A stretch of 64,000 bases of DNA from Chryseobacterium indologenes (lineage in GTDB: Bacteria > Bacteroidota > Bacteroidia > Flavobacteriales > Weeksellaceae), in assembly GCF_018362995.1 (NCBI RefSeq), contig NZ_CP074372.1:558001-622000 (forward strand). The letters run 5' to 3'. Below the pieces are notes generated by a model, which saw nothing but the letters and a program-made list of their open reading frames with translations, made no database searches and was not told the DNA's origin. Both the position numbers and the translations under genes were made by a program. Below are positions 7,357 to 15,157 of the stretch, one piece after another. The stretch's first letter is position 1. Each line of letters starts with the position of its first letter.

Positions 7357-8177
7357 AATAGAGAAATTTGCTTTTTTGATTGCATTTCGATGAACTCATT
7401 CGGGGTTAGATTTCCTAATGAGCTATGCGGTCTGTAATCATTATAATCCAACTTCCATGCATTTAATTTTTCCTGTGCATCCTGAAGCGACAAAAACCAA
7501 TTTACGCTTAGACACTCATCCCTCAATGAACCGTTAAAGCTCTCTATAAATGCATTATCAGTAGGTTTTCCAGGTCTGGAGAATTCCAATTCTACATTCT
7601 TTTCATAAGCCCATCTATCCAATTCCTTGCTGATAAATTCAGGACCATTATCTATTTTGATACGCTCGGGAAAAACCTTCTCTTCAAAGGTAATGTTTTT
7701 TAATATTTCTGTGACGTTTTCTCCCTTGATGGAAATTCCCGCCTCAATGGCCAAGCATTTTCTACTATAATTATCAACTAAAGTGAAAAGCCTAAATCTC
7801 TTCCCATCAAACAAGGCATCGCTCATGAAATCCATGCTCCAGCATTCGTGTAAACTGGAGGATGTACCATCCGTAGGCTTTCTGTTTCTTGCGGATTTTA
7901 TTCTCTTGTTCTTCTTTCTACGCAGATTCAAGCCTTCCTCACAATAAATCCGATACACTCGTTTATGATTATCTTTCCAACCCTCACGCCTGAGAAGAAC
8001 TTGCAAGCGTTGAATGCCATAACGGACACGAATTTGTGAAAGCTCCACCAGCCGCATTCTAAGGGCCGTATCATCCCTACGGTGAGATTGATAGTAATAA
8101 ACCGTTCGTTGCAGAATTACCAAATCACAGCTTCTTCTTAATGATACCTTATAATTATCATGTATTTCTGAAGCCAA
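7353..8177 (-). CDS. IS3-family transposase OrfB
   Basis: 274 residues from the listed start, but the frame is open upstream to the slippery site, giving V-L-K-P-A-Q-K-R-G-L-A-S-E-I-H after the slip. It has an HTH_21 region and the rve core with D in SMDFMSD, D in KIDNGPEF and E in NAFIESFNG, and ends with a DYNDYRPHSSLGNLTPNEF signature typical of the IS407 group. Catalyses transposition as an OrfAB fusion. Confidence 0.92.
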   Translation of the reverse strand: MASEIHDNYKVSLRRSCDLVILQRTVYYYQSHRRDDTALRMRLVELSQIRVRYGIQRLQVLLRREGWKDNHKRVYRIYCEEGLNLRRKKNKRIKSARNRKPTDGTSSSLHECWSMDFMSDALFDGKRFRLFTLVDNYSRKCLAIEAGISIKGENVTEILKNITFEEKVFPERIKIDNGPEFISKELDRWAYEKNVELEFSRPGKPTDNAFIESFNGSLRDECLSVNWFLSLQDAQEKLNAWKLDYNDYRPHSSLGNLTPNEFIEMQSKKQISLF

Positions 8178-8197
8178 CCCACGTTTTTGAGCTGGCT

Positions 8198-8464
8198 TCA
8201 GAACTTTTTTTTCAAAACATCCTGTAGAATTTGCTTATCCAAACTTAAATCGGCAACCAGTTTCTTAAGCTGGCTATTTTCTTCTTCCAACTGTCGTAAC
8301 CTCCGAAGCTCAGAAATACCCAATCCCCCATATTTCTTTTTCCAATTGTAATAGGTTGCCTCACTGATGCCCATTTTACGACAGATTTCCTGAACCTTGA
8401 CCCCTGTCTCAGATTGCTTTAAGGCGAAGACAATCTGGCTCTCCGTGAATTTGCTCTTTTTCAT
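8198..8464 (-). CDS. IS3-family transposase OrfA
   Basis: 88 residues. HTH_Tnp_1 type: TESQIVFALKQSETGVKV, then GISEATYYNWKKKYGG, then a coiled-coil (RRLRQLEEENSQLKKLV) for multimer formation. It terminates just after the slippery AAA AAA AAG codons. Confidence 0.92.
   Translation of the reverse strand: MKKSKFTESQIVFALKQSETGVKVQEICRKMGISEATYYNWKKKYGGLGISELRRLRQLEEENSQLKKLVADLSLDKQILQDVLKKKF
8204..8212 (-). other. -1 frameshift site in the second IS
   Basis: A run of eight A and one G on the minus strand places A AAA AAG (8210-8204) in the OrfA phase. The -1 frame is open through to OrfB. Confidence 0.88.
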
Positions 8465-8542
8465 AAGATTTTCTTTTTTTAAAGTTATAATTTTATTGAA
8501 AATCTCTACTTTTAAATGGTAAGGTTTTATGGGAGAAGGTCA

Positions 8543-8553
8543 GGAGAAGGTCA
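8543..8553. repeat. Duplicate of the IS right tip
   Basis: GGAGAAGGTCA repeats directly the last 11 bases of the IS (8532-8542). It may be a remnant of a second IS end or an ancestral target-site match. It makes the exact boundary uncertain. Confidence 0.6.
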
Positions 8554-8564
8554 AAAGTTATATT

Positions 8565-8798
8565 TTAATATCTTTTCTTCACACCTGTTCCGGTTAAAGA
8601 ACTGATGAATACAAGGCCAAAGCCGATATAAGCAGCAAATGCCGTCAGATATATAATTAAGCTGTTTAAGCTTGGTTTTAAGGCGTATACCAATACAGAA
8701 AAGGCAGCAAAACTTAACACGAGCAATACGCTCCAGATGTTCATTTTTGCAGCATCTTCATTTCTCTTAAAAATCATTTCAAAAAAGTCTCTCATCAT
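8565..8798 (-). CDS. Small two-helix membrane protein
   Basis: 77 residues with two hydrophobic segments (about 20-40 and 46-68) joined by a short loop (KPSLNSL), a charged N-terminus and a basic C-terminus (VKKRY). No family recognised. It starts with a tandem ATG (MMRDFF). The coding end is only 12-22 bp from the IS boundary, so its original downstream context has been lost. Likely real by composition, but small size limits confidence. Confidence 0.6.
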   Translation of the reverse strand: MMRDFFEMIFKRNEDAAKMNIWSVLLVLSFAAFSVLVYALKPSLNSLIIYLTAFAAYIGFGLVFISSLTGTGVKKRY

Positions 8799-8923
8799 TA
8801 CTTACATTTTAAGGGTTATACATTAATTAATATGATAAAGGCGTACTCATCACGGTAAAAAGAATAAATTCCTTTACAGGGCTAAGGTTCACGATGACTT
8901 TGCCATTTATTTATATCGTAATA

Positions 8924-8950
8924 CCGGGCTAAAAAGTCCGGGATATTTTT
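8924..8950 (+). terminator. Orphan plus-strand terminator
   Basis: CCGGGCT-AAAA-AGTCCGG stem (one wobble), then ATATTTTTGTTTTTTTT on the plus strand. No plus-strand gene precedes it; the T-run is on the plus side only. It could be left over from the plus-strand DUF262-like gene destroyed at 7326, or end an unannotated small RNA. Confidence 0.6.
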
Positions 8951-8990
8951 GTTTTTTTTGAATCAATAAATGATTCCTGGTTATTGATGA

Positions 8991-9151
8991 TACCAGTGAG
9001 ATACGGTGTGCAAAATTGCAGTGAAAAATCAACGGGGGTTAATTAATCACGAGCCCGTATCTGGTACGGCATCGTAGAAAAAAAAGGATTCATATACTAG
9101 ATATGAATTTGAATCAGTGGAAAAACTGAAAATCCACAGAAAACCTTTTTT
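8991..9151. other. Candidate structured RNA / stem-loop cluster
   Basis: Two adjacent structures. First, a long-range stem pairs AGATACGG (8999-9006) with CCGTATCT (9055-9062), extended by TACC/GGTA across a 4-nt bulge. Second, an outer stem pairs AAAAAAGG (9080-9087) with CCTTTTTT (9144-9151). It encloses two hairpins: ATTCATAT-ACTAG-ATATGAAT (9088-9108) and GTGGA...TCCAC (9117-9137). This forms a three-way-junction layout. Expression and strand are unknown; AT-rich DNA gives such pairings by chance, so this is a candidate only. Confidence 0.3.
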
Positions 9152-9443
9152 CTCATCCTTAGTGTTTTTTTAATTTTTTCTCAATATTTTACATGCCAAT
9201 ATTATGCCAAAGTAAAAGTTTCGCGATTAACACTTTGTTTCACGGGATTGATGAAGCTCCTGATGAAGCATTTTTTCATCTATTATTTCCTTAAACAAAG
9301 AAAAATTTTCCGTTTTTAAGGGTGAGTTATTGGAAATAAAGAAAATTTTACGGCGCAATTATTTTTTATATATTTAAAATACTTTAAAATTACTTAGAAC
9401 GTGCATCGGGAAAGTTTAAAAGACAGCATCAATAATCTTAAAA

Positions 9444-9665
9444 CCACAAATACCACAAATATTTCGCACAAATTTCACAAATAGAATCGTAGCAAATCAA
9501 TTTATCAAAACACAGGAACAATCATCTGTGTGAATCTGTTAAATCCGTGGTTATAAAAAATATAATCACTATAAGTTTTGGCTAAAGCCATCGGAAGATA
9601 ATCATAAAAGGATAAACGAAGCTCGCTTCATTTACGCTCAGGATGATAGTCCATTCCTATTGAAT
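9444..9665 (-). repeat. Composite intergenic repeat, copy 1 (reverse)
   Basis: Two modules in reverse orientation. Module 2 (9444-9555) has CACAAATTTCACAAATAGAA near one end and AATCTGT-AAATCCGTGGTTA at the other. Module 1 (9572-9665) runs between TAAGTTTTGGCTAAAGCCA and CCTATTGAATTGAA. Its reverse complement has the same order and spacing as 20221-20440. No coding sequence inside. Confidence 0.75.
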
Positions 9666-9696
9666 TGAAATAATGAAAAGCACTATTAAAAAAACA

Positions 9697-9722
9697 AAAA
9701 CCGCCTTTAAAGACGGTTTTTT
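9697..9722 (-). terminator. Terminator of the M28 peptidase cluster
   Basis: AAAACCG and CGGTTTT arms around CTTTAAAG, with one mismatch, ending in a T-run on the minus strand just after the stop at 9730. Confidence 0.8.
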
Positions 9723-9729
9723 ATATTTG

Positions 9730-11088
9730 TTACCAGTTTTTATCAATCATGTAGATAATCTGCGTTAAAGCTGTAGCGCCTAATAATAGCTCTCTTCGGT
9801 TCACCTTTTCAAAAGTATCCTCTTCTGTATGATGGATGTCGAAATAACGCTGAGAATCCGGCATCAATTCAGCGGCAGGAATTCCCATGTCATGAAGTGG
9901 GTAGAGATCTGTTCCGGAAAACCGCTCTTCAAAATTATACACTCCATAAGGAAGGAACAGGTTTGACCAGCCTTTGATCTGATTTCTTTTGGCATCATCC
10001 ATATCCAGGGCAATTCCTCTCGGTGCAAAGCCTCCGGCATCTGTTTCTATCGCAAAAAGATGTTTTTCATTCTTCTCTTTTACCGTTTTACCGTATTGAA
10101 TTCCGCCTTTTACTCCGTTTTCTTCATTGGCAAAGCAGACCACTCTGATGGTATGGTTATTTTGTATTCCCAGCTTTTTAAAAGTTCTCAAAACCTCTAT
10201 ACTTTGAACAATTCCGGCTCCGTCATCATGAGCACCTTCACCTACATCCCAGGAATCAAGATGTCCGCCGACAACAATAACGCTCTGGTCTTTTTTACCG
10301 GTAATTTCCCCGATTACAGAATGGGAAAGCTTTTCGCCTTTCATACCGCAGTTGGAGTTAAGTTTAGCGGTGATTTTCTGGCTTTTCAGTAAAGCTTCCA
10401 GTTCGTCTGCTGTTGTGCTTCCGATAGCTACGGCCGGTATTTTGGAGACTTTGTCTTCGTAGCGCATGGCTCCGGTGTGAGGGACATCATCAAAAGCAGA
10501 AGACAGAGATCTTACGATAGCAAATTTACCTCCTTTTTTAGCTGTTAAAGATGCTGCTGTCGTTCTGTATTTTGCAGCATCACCATAGGCTTTGAAAGTC
10601 TCGACAAATGACTGACTGAAAGGATAATTGAAGAATACAATCTTATCTTTTACCTTTTCAGCTGGAAGTTTGTCATATTCTTCCATAGATTTTACCATGA
10701 TAATTTCTCCCGAAACATCTTTTCCTCCTGTTCCTTCAGAATTTCCAAGGGAAAGCATCTTAAGACTTTTCCATTTTCCGTTAGCAGTCTGGATGTGCAG
10801 GGATTCTTTTCCTCTTTCCCATACCGGGATCATGACTTCCTGAAGCCATACTTTATCAGCTCCGGCATCACGGAGTTTTTGTTCTGCCCATTTTACAGAC
10901 TTTTCATAGGCTTCAGATCCGCTTAAACGATGGCCTATATTTTTTGTAAGCTCTCTCAGCTCTGTATATCCTTTTCCATTGTTCAGGATTTCTGTAGAAA
11001 TTTTTCTGAACTGGATAGAATCTTCTTTAGACTGGCCAAAAGCTGCCATTCCCAAAAGCAATAATGAAGTTCCAAGTATCTTTTTCAT
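9730..11088 (-). CDS. M28 family metallopeptidase (carboxypeptidase Q-like), copy 3 of cluster
   Basis: 452 residues with Sec signal (MKKILGTSLLLLGMAAFGQ), so secreted. It is a co-catalytic two-zinc exopeptidase. The metal and catalytic residues are complete: H276 (GGHLDSWDVG), D288 (AHDDGAG), E322/E323 (NEENG), D350 (ETDAGG) and a C-terminal His (FDIHHTEEDT). A PA-like insertion lies between about 120 and 245. It should remove N-terminal residues or cleave dipeptides in the periplasm or medium. It is the last of three tandem paralogues, 3 bp after its nearest copy, to which it is very similar. Confidence 0.93.
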   Translation of the reverse strand: MKKILGTSLLLLGMAAFGQSKEDSIQFRKISTEILNNGKGYTELRELTKNIGHRLSGSEAYEKSVKWAEQKLRDAGADKVWLQEVMIPVWERGKESLHIQTANGKWKSLKMLSLGNSEGTGGKDVSGEIIMVKSMEEYDKLPAEKVKDKIVFFNYPFSQSFVETFKAYGDAAKYRTTAASLTAKKGGKFAIVRSLSSAFDDVPHTGAMRYEDKVSKIPAVAIGSTTADELEALLKSQKITAKLNSNCGMKGEKLSHSVIGEITGKKDQSVIVVGGHLDSWDVGEGAHDDGAGIVQSIEVLRTFKKLGIQNNHTIRVVCFANEENGVKGGIQYGKTVKEKNEKHLFAIETDAGGFAPRGIALDMDDAKRNQIKGWSNLFLPYGVYNFEERFSGTDLYPLHDMGIPAAELMPDSQRYFDIHHTEEDTFEKVNRRELLLGATALTQIIYMIDKNW

Positions 11089-11091
11089 TGT

Positions 11092-12450
11092 TTACCAATT
11101 TTTATCAATCATATAAATAAGTTGTGTCATTACCGCTGAACCAAGCAGCAGTTCTCTTCGGTTGACTTTTTCAAAAGTGTCTTCTTCGGTGTGGTGAATA
11201 TCAAAATAACGCTGCGGATCAGGAACCAGTTCAGCTGTGGGAACTCCCATCTCGTGAAGAGGAGCAATATCCGATCCTGAATATTTGCCTTCGAAATTAT
11301 AAATTCCATAAGGTAAAAACAGGTTGACCCAGCTTTTGATCTGATTTCTTTGAGGATCATCCATTTCCAGGGAAATTCCCCGTGGTGAGAAACCTCCGGC
11401 GTCTGTTTCTATCGCAAAAAGATGTTTTTCGCTGTTTTCTTTGGCAATTTTACCATATTGTTTTCCGCCTTTCGTTCCGTTTTCTTCGTTGGCAAAGCAG
11501 ACGGCGCGGATAGTATGGTTGTTCTGTATTCCTAATTTTTTAAATGTTCTCAAGACCTCGATACTTTGTACAATTCCGGCTCCGTCGTCATGAGCGCCTT
11601 CACCAACATCCCAGGAATCAAGGTGACCGCCGACAACAATAACGCTCTGATCTTTTTTACCAGTGATTTCCCCGATTACAGAATGGGAAAGCTTTTCACC
11701 TTTCATTCCGCAGTTGGAATTGAGCTTTGCTGTTACTTTCTGTTTTTTCAACAGCGTTTCCAGTTCATCAGCGGAAGTATTTCCGATGGTAATGGCCGGT
11801 ATTTTTGAAATGTTTTCATCATAGCGCATATTACCTGTGTGAGGAACATCGTCAAGAGCGGAAGAAAGTGACCGGATGATGGCGAATTTACCTCCTTTTT
11901 TAGCCGTTAATGAAGCAGTAGTTCGTCTGTAAGCACTGGCATCACGGTAAGAAATGAAAGTCTGTACATTTCCCTGATTAAAAGGATGGTTGAAAAATAC
12001 AATCTTATCTTTCACCTTTTCTGCGGGAAGCAGATCATATTCTTCAAGCGATTTTACCATAATAATTTCACCTGAAATATCCTTTCCGTTTGTACCTTCG
12101 GAATTTCCGAGGGAAAGCATTTTAATATTTTTCCACTTTCCGTTTGAAGCCTGGATGTGCAAGGATTCTTTTCCTCTTACCCATACCGGGATCATGACAT
12201 CCTGAAGCCATACTTTATCGGCTCCGGCATCACGGAGTTTCTGTGCAGCCCATTGTACTGATTTCTCATACGCTTCAGAACCGCTTAAACGGTTGCCTAT
12301 CGTTTTGGTAAGTTCTCTCAGTTCATTGTATCCTTTGCCATTGTTCAGAATTTCTGTGGAAATCTTTTTGAATTGGATAGAATCTTCTTTAGCCTGACCA
12401 AAAACAGCCATTCCAAAAAGCAATAATGAAGTTCCTGCTATCTTTTTCAT
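11092..12450 (-). CDS. M28 family metallopeptidase, copy 2 of cluster
   Basis: 452 residues from the ATG at 12450 (MKKIAGTSLLLFGMAVFGQ signal peptide); an ATG 18 nt further upstream lies inside the preceding gene and is not needed. The zinc and catalytic set is complete (GGHLDSWDVG, AHDDGAG, NEENGT, ETDAGG, DIHHTEEDT). It differs from copy 3 mainly at surface positions, which indicates a fairly recent tandem duplication. There is 1 bp between its start and the stop of copy 1, so the three genes form one operon. Confidence 0.93.
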   Translation of the reverse strand: MKKIAGTSLLLFGMAVFGQAKEDSIQFKKISTEILNNGKGYNELRELTKTIGNRLSGSEAYEKSVQWAAQKLRDAGADKVWLQDVMIPVWVRGKESLHIQASNGKWKNIKMLSLGNSEGTNGKDISGEIIMVKSLEEYDLLPAEKVKDKIVFFNHPFNQGNVQTFISYRDASAYRRTTASLTAKKGGKFAIIRSLSSALDDVPHTGNMRYDENISKIPAITIGNTSADELETLLKKQKVTAKLNSNCGMKGEKLSHSVIGEITGKKDQSVIVVGGHLDSWDVGEGAHDDGAGIVQSIEVLRTFKKLGIQNNHTIRAVCFANEENGTKGGKQYGKIAKENSEKHLFAIETDAGGFSPRGISLEMDDPQRNQIKSWVNLFLPYGIYNFEGKYSGSDIAPLHEMGVPTAELVPDPQRYFDIHHTEEDTFEKVNRRELLLGSAVMTQLIYMIDKNW

Positions 12451-12451
12451 A

Positions 12452-13855
12452 TTACCAGTTTTTATCAACCATAAAAATCATCTGTGTGATGGCTACTGCT
12501 CCGAGAAGCAATTCTCTTTTGTTCACTTTGTCAAAAGTATCCTGTTCGGAATGGTGGTAATCAAAATACCTTTGGGTATCAACTACCAGCTCTGCTAAGG
12601 GAATATCAAGTTTTTTTAAGGGAGAAATGTCCTGAATTGCCTCAGTTTGGTCGAAATCATAAACGCCATAAGGGAGAAAATATTCTTTCCATGGATAAAT
12701 CAATCTTCTTCTCTGAGGTGACATATCCAGAGAAAATCCTCGTGGAGAATAACCTCCGGCATCTGTTCCTAAAGCAAAAACATGTTTTTCATCTCTCTTT
12801 TTTACAAAAGCGGCATACATCTCGCGGCCCTGTCCTCCGTTTTCACTATTGGCGTACAGGACTACCCGGATGGTATGGTTATTTTCGTATCCAAGCGCTT
12901 TCAGTGTTCTTAAAACTTCGATACATTGTACAACACCAGTTCCATCATCAATGGCACCTTCACCAAAATCCCAGGAATCAAGCTGAGCGCCTAAAACAAT
13001 CACTTTAGAATCTTTCTTACCTTGAATTTCAGCAATAATATTAGGGTTTGTAGTGTCACCTTTTGATTCAGCAGTCATGTTGATTTTGGCCATGACCTTT
13101 TGTTTTTTCAATGTTTTTTCCAGTTCATCTGCAGATCTTACTCCAATGGATAAAGCAGGAATTTTAATTTTATCATCCGGCTCATAATAAATCATTTTAG
13201 CATGAGGAGTATCATCATTGGCTGTTGTAAGTGATCTTATAATTAATGCTTTTGCGCCTGTTTTGGCAATGATAGAAGCGGAAATTAATTTTGATTTTGC
13301 AGTCTGTAAATAGGAGTCGCTTGTATTGATGATTTTTGGATCCATAGGAACGTTCACGAAAACGATCTTGTCTTTTAACTGCCCTATTGACATGGCATTA
13401 AGCTCTGAGGTGGAATTAATCAAGATAATTTCACCTGTAAGATCTTTTCCTCCTGTTCCTTCAGAGTTTCCAAAAGAAAGCATTCTGATATTTTTCCAAT
13501 CTCCATTTCCGGCTTTTATCTGTAAGGATTCTTTTCCCCGGATCCAGACAGGTGCTTTGGCCTCTTGTCTCCAGATCATGTCAATACCTATTTCCTTGAA
13601 CTTTTTTTCTGCCCATTCTACGGCTTTTGTATAACCGGGAGTTGCACTGAAACGTGATCCGATTCCTTTTGTAAGTTCACCAAGATTGTCATAAGCCTTA
13701 CCATTGGTCATGATTTCATCTGAAATTTTTCTGAACTCATCATGATAATTGAATTTGGCAAGCGTTGTTTTTTTTGCCGGATTTTTTTGTGGCTTTTTTT
13801 GAGAAAATAAAAATCCACTCAAAAAGAGTGGAAGTATAATGAATATTTTTTTCAT
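12452..13855 (-). CDS. M28-like protein with degraded active site (probable pseudo-peptidase), copy 1 of cluster
   Basis: 467 residues with a signal peptide (MKKIFIILPLFLSGFLFSQ) and a Lys/Pro-rich spacer, first gene of the tandem cluster. The fold is M28, but the zinc-ligand His is Q291 (LGAQLDSWDFG instead of GGHLDSW). The general-base Glu is S337 (YANSENGG instead of FANEENG). The residue before the bridging Asp is also changed (AIDDGTG). Bridging D303, E338, TDAGG and YHHSEQDTF remain. Two essential residues missing in an otherwise intact, full-length frame point to a non-catalytic role such as partner or regulator of the two active copies. Activity with a different metal set cannot be excluded. 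Confidence 0.88.
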   Translation of the reverse strand: MKKIFIILPLFLSGFLFSQKKPQKNPAKKTTLAKFNYHDEFRKISDEIMTNGKAYDNLGELTKGIGSRFSATPGYTKAVEWAEKKFKEIGIDMIWRQEAKAPVWIRGKESLQIKAGNGDWKNIRMLSFGNSEGTGGKDLTGEIILINSTSELNAMSIGQLKDKIVFVNVPMDPKIINTSDSYLQTAKSKLISASIIAKTGAKALIIRSLTTANDDTPHAKMIYYEPDDKIKIPALSIGVRSADELEKTLKKQKVMAKINMTAESKGDTTNPNIIAEIQGKKDSKVIVLGAQLDSWDFGEGAIDDGTGVVQCIEVLRTLKALGYENNHTIRVVLYANSENGGQGREMYAAFVKKRDEKHVFALGTDAGGYSPRGFSLDMSPQRRRLIYPWKEYFLPYGVYDFDQTEAIQDISPLKKLDIPLAELVVDTQRYFDYHHSEQDTFDKVNKRELLLGAVAITQMIFMVDKNW

Positions 13856-13910
13856 TTTTTATTTACCTTTCTTTTTCCATTGATAAAAGTAGGGAAAAAA
13901 TAGGAATTTA

Positions 13911-15155
13911 TTAAGGTTTCATATCGTACATTACCAGGGCTGTAATCAATTTTGGTTCAATAAATGTACATTTTGGGGGCATACTTAATTTTAAATCCGA
14001 AATTTTAATCATATCATTAAAACTTACGGGATAAATTCCGAAACCAACTTTGCCTTCACCGCTGTCTACCTTTTCTTTTAAAAGATTGATTCCGTTGATA
14101 TTGGAAGTTCCTTTTACATAAGAGATAAGCTCAGAGCTGTCCGGATCTTCAATTTTAAGGATATTTTTGAAAATATACTTGTCAATAAGGTGGTGATCCA
14201 GGTTATCCAGAGACATCTCTTTGGAACGAAGATCATGCTTCACGTGAAGAGAGTAGAACTTCCCATCCATGTACATTGAAATGTGGAATTTCTGAGAAGG
14301 GTAGTAAGATGTTTCTCCTTTTTCATGAATAAGGAAATATTTTTCAAGTTCCTTCAGGAAATCTTCAGGAGAAATACCATTCAGGTCATGTAAGATTCTG
14401 TTATAATCATGAATTTTAATAGACTGGTTGGAAACAATAAAACTGTAGACAAAGTTGTAAAGCTCTGTACCATTATGTTTTTTGTTTTTCTCCTTATGAT
14501 ATTTTGCATTTATTGCTGTAGAACCAATTCTATGGTGTCCGTCAGCAATATAAAATGAATCAATCTGATCTATTACTTCTTTAAACTGCTGTAGTTTCAG
14601 GCGGTTATCTATTCTCCAGATTTTATGTCTGATACCGATGGTATCTACATGGTTGAAGATAGGAACGTTTTTCTCCTCATGATTCATCAGCAGCTCAATT
14701 TTTGAATTGGCCGGATAGGTAAGGAGTACGGGTTCTGCCTGCAGATTTACTTTTTCAAGGTAATGAGCCAGTTTTTCTTTTTTCTGAGGAATGGTACTTT
14801 CATGTCTTTTGATTTTACCATTCCAGAAATCTTCAATACTCGCTAATCCCAGAAGTCCTCGGAACACCTGTTTGTTGGGGTAGATCTGCTCATAAAGATA
14901 GTAAGCTGAATTGTCTTGGACCAATTTCTTCTCGTCCAGAAGTTCTTCAAATGTAGAACGGATCTTTCGCAGATTCCGGTCAATATCTTTAGATTTACTT
15001 ACAACATAGGGTTTAATCATATTGATGTAAGTATTTTCAACTTGAGCCTTCTCAGCAATCTCTTCCTGGGTAAAATTATCCAGTGGATGGGTAGGGAAAG
15101 TACTCTCGAAGTCTCTATGAGGTCTTATTCCACGGAAAGGTTTAAAAACAGGCAT
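13911..15155 (-). CDS. DUF1015 family protein
   Basis: 414 residues, soluble. The start MPVFKPFRGIRPH and the central ADGHHRIGST motif mark the DUF1015 (SerB-pathway-associated) family. The histidine-rich motif suggests metal or phosphate chemistry, but no activity is established that I can name. It lies 2 bp after serA in the same direction, and in Bacteroidota the family recurs beside serA/serC, so a link to phosphoserine metabolism is likely. No serB is present in this window. Confidence 0.85.
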   Translation of the reverse strand: MPVFKPFRGIRPHRDFESTFPTHPLDNFTQEEIAEKAQVENTYINMIKPYVVSKSKDIDRNLRKIRSTFEELLDEKKLVQDNSAYYLYEQIYPNKQVFRGLLGLASIEDFWNGKIKRHESTIPQKKEKLAHYLEKVNLQAEPVLLTYPANSKIELLMNHEEKNVPIFNHVDTIGIRHKIWRIDNRLKLQQFKEVIDQIDSFYIADGHHRIGSTAINAKYHKEKNKKHNGTELYNFVYSFIVSNQSIKIHDYNRILHDLNGISPEDFLKELEKYFLIHEKGETSYYPSQKFHISMYMDGKFYSLHVKHDLRSKEMSLDNLDHHLIDKYIFKNILKIEDPDSSELISYVKGTSNINGINLLKEKVDSGEGKVGFGIYPVSFNDMIKISDLKLSMPPKCTFIEPKLITALVMYDMKP

Positions 15156-15157
15156 AT

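Larger units (their letters stand above)
7326..8542 (-). mobile_element. IS3-family element (IS407-group-like)
   Basis: About 1217 bp. The left end is TGACCTCTCCC at 7326. The right end reads TGACCTTCTCCC on the minus strand, ending at 8542. Imperfect inverted repeats continue inward, with TTACCA-TAAAA-TAGAGA on both sides (about 7345-7367 and 8495-8523). It encodes orfA and orfB with a -1 slippery site. No target duplication is visible at either possible right boundary (8542 or 8553), so one flank was probably rearranged after insertion. The transposase reading frames look intact. Confidence 0.85.
8799..9729. other. Long non-coding stretch with hairpins and a repeat
   Basis: About 930 bp without a convincing gene on either strand. 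It contains an orphan plus-strand terminator (8924-8950), a possible structured RNA (8991-9151), an AT-rich unstructured part (9160-9430), one copy of a composite repeat (9444-9665), and the terminator of the M28 gene cluster (9697-9722). The density of non-coding features and the adjacent truncated gene suggest a site of gene loss. Confidence 0.7.

Noticed and set aside
7326..8553. Cargo or resistance genes carried by the second IS
   Set aside because: Between its ends the element holds only orfA and orfB.
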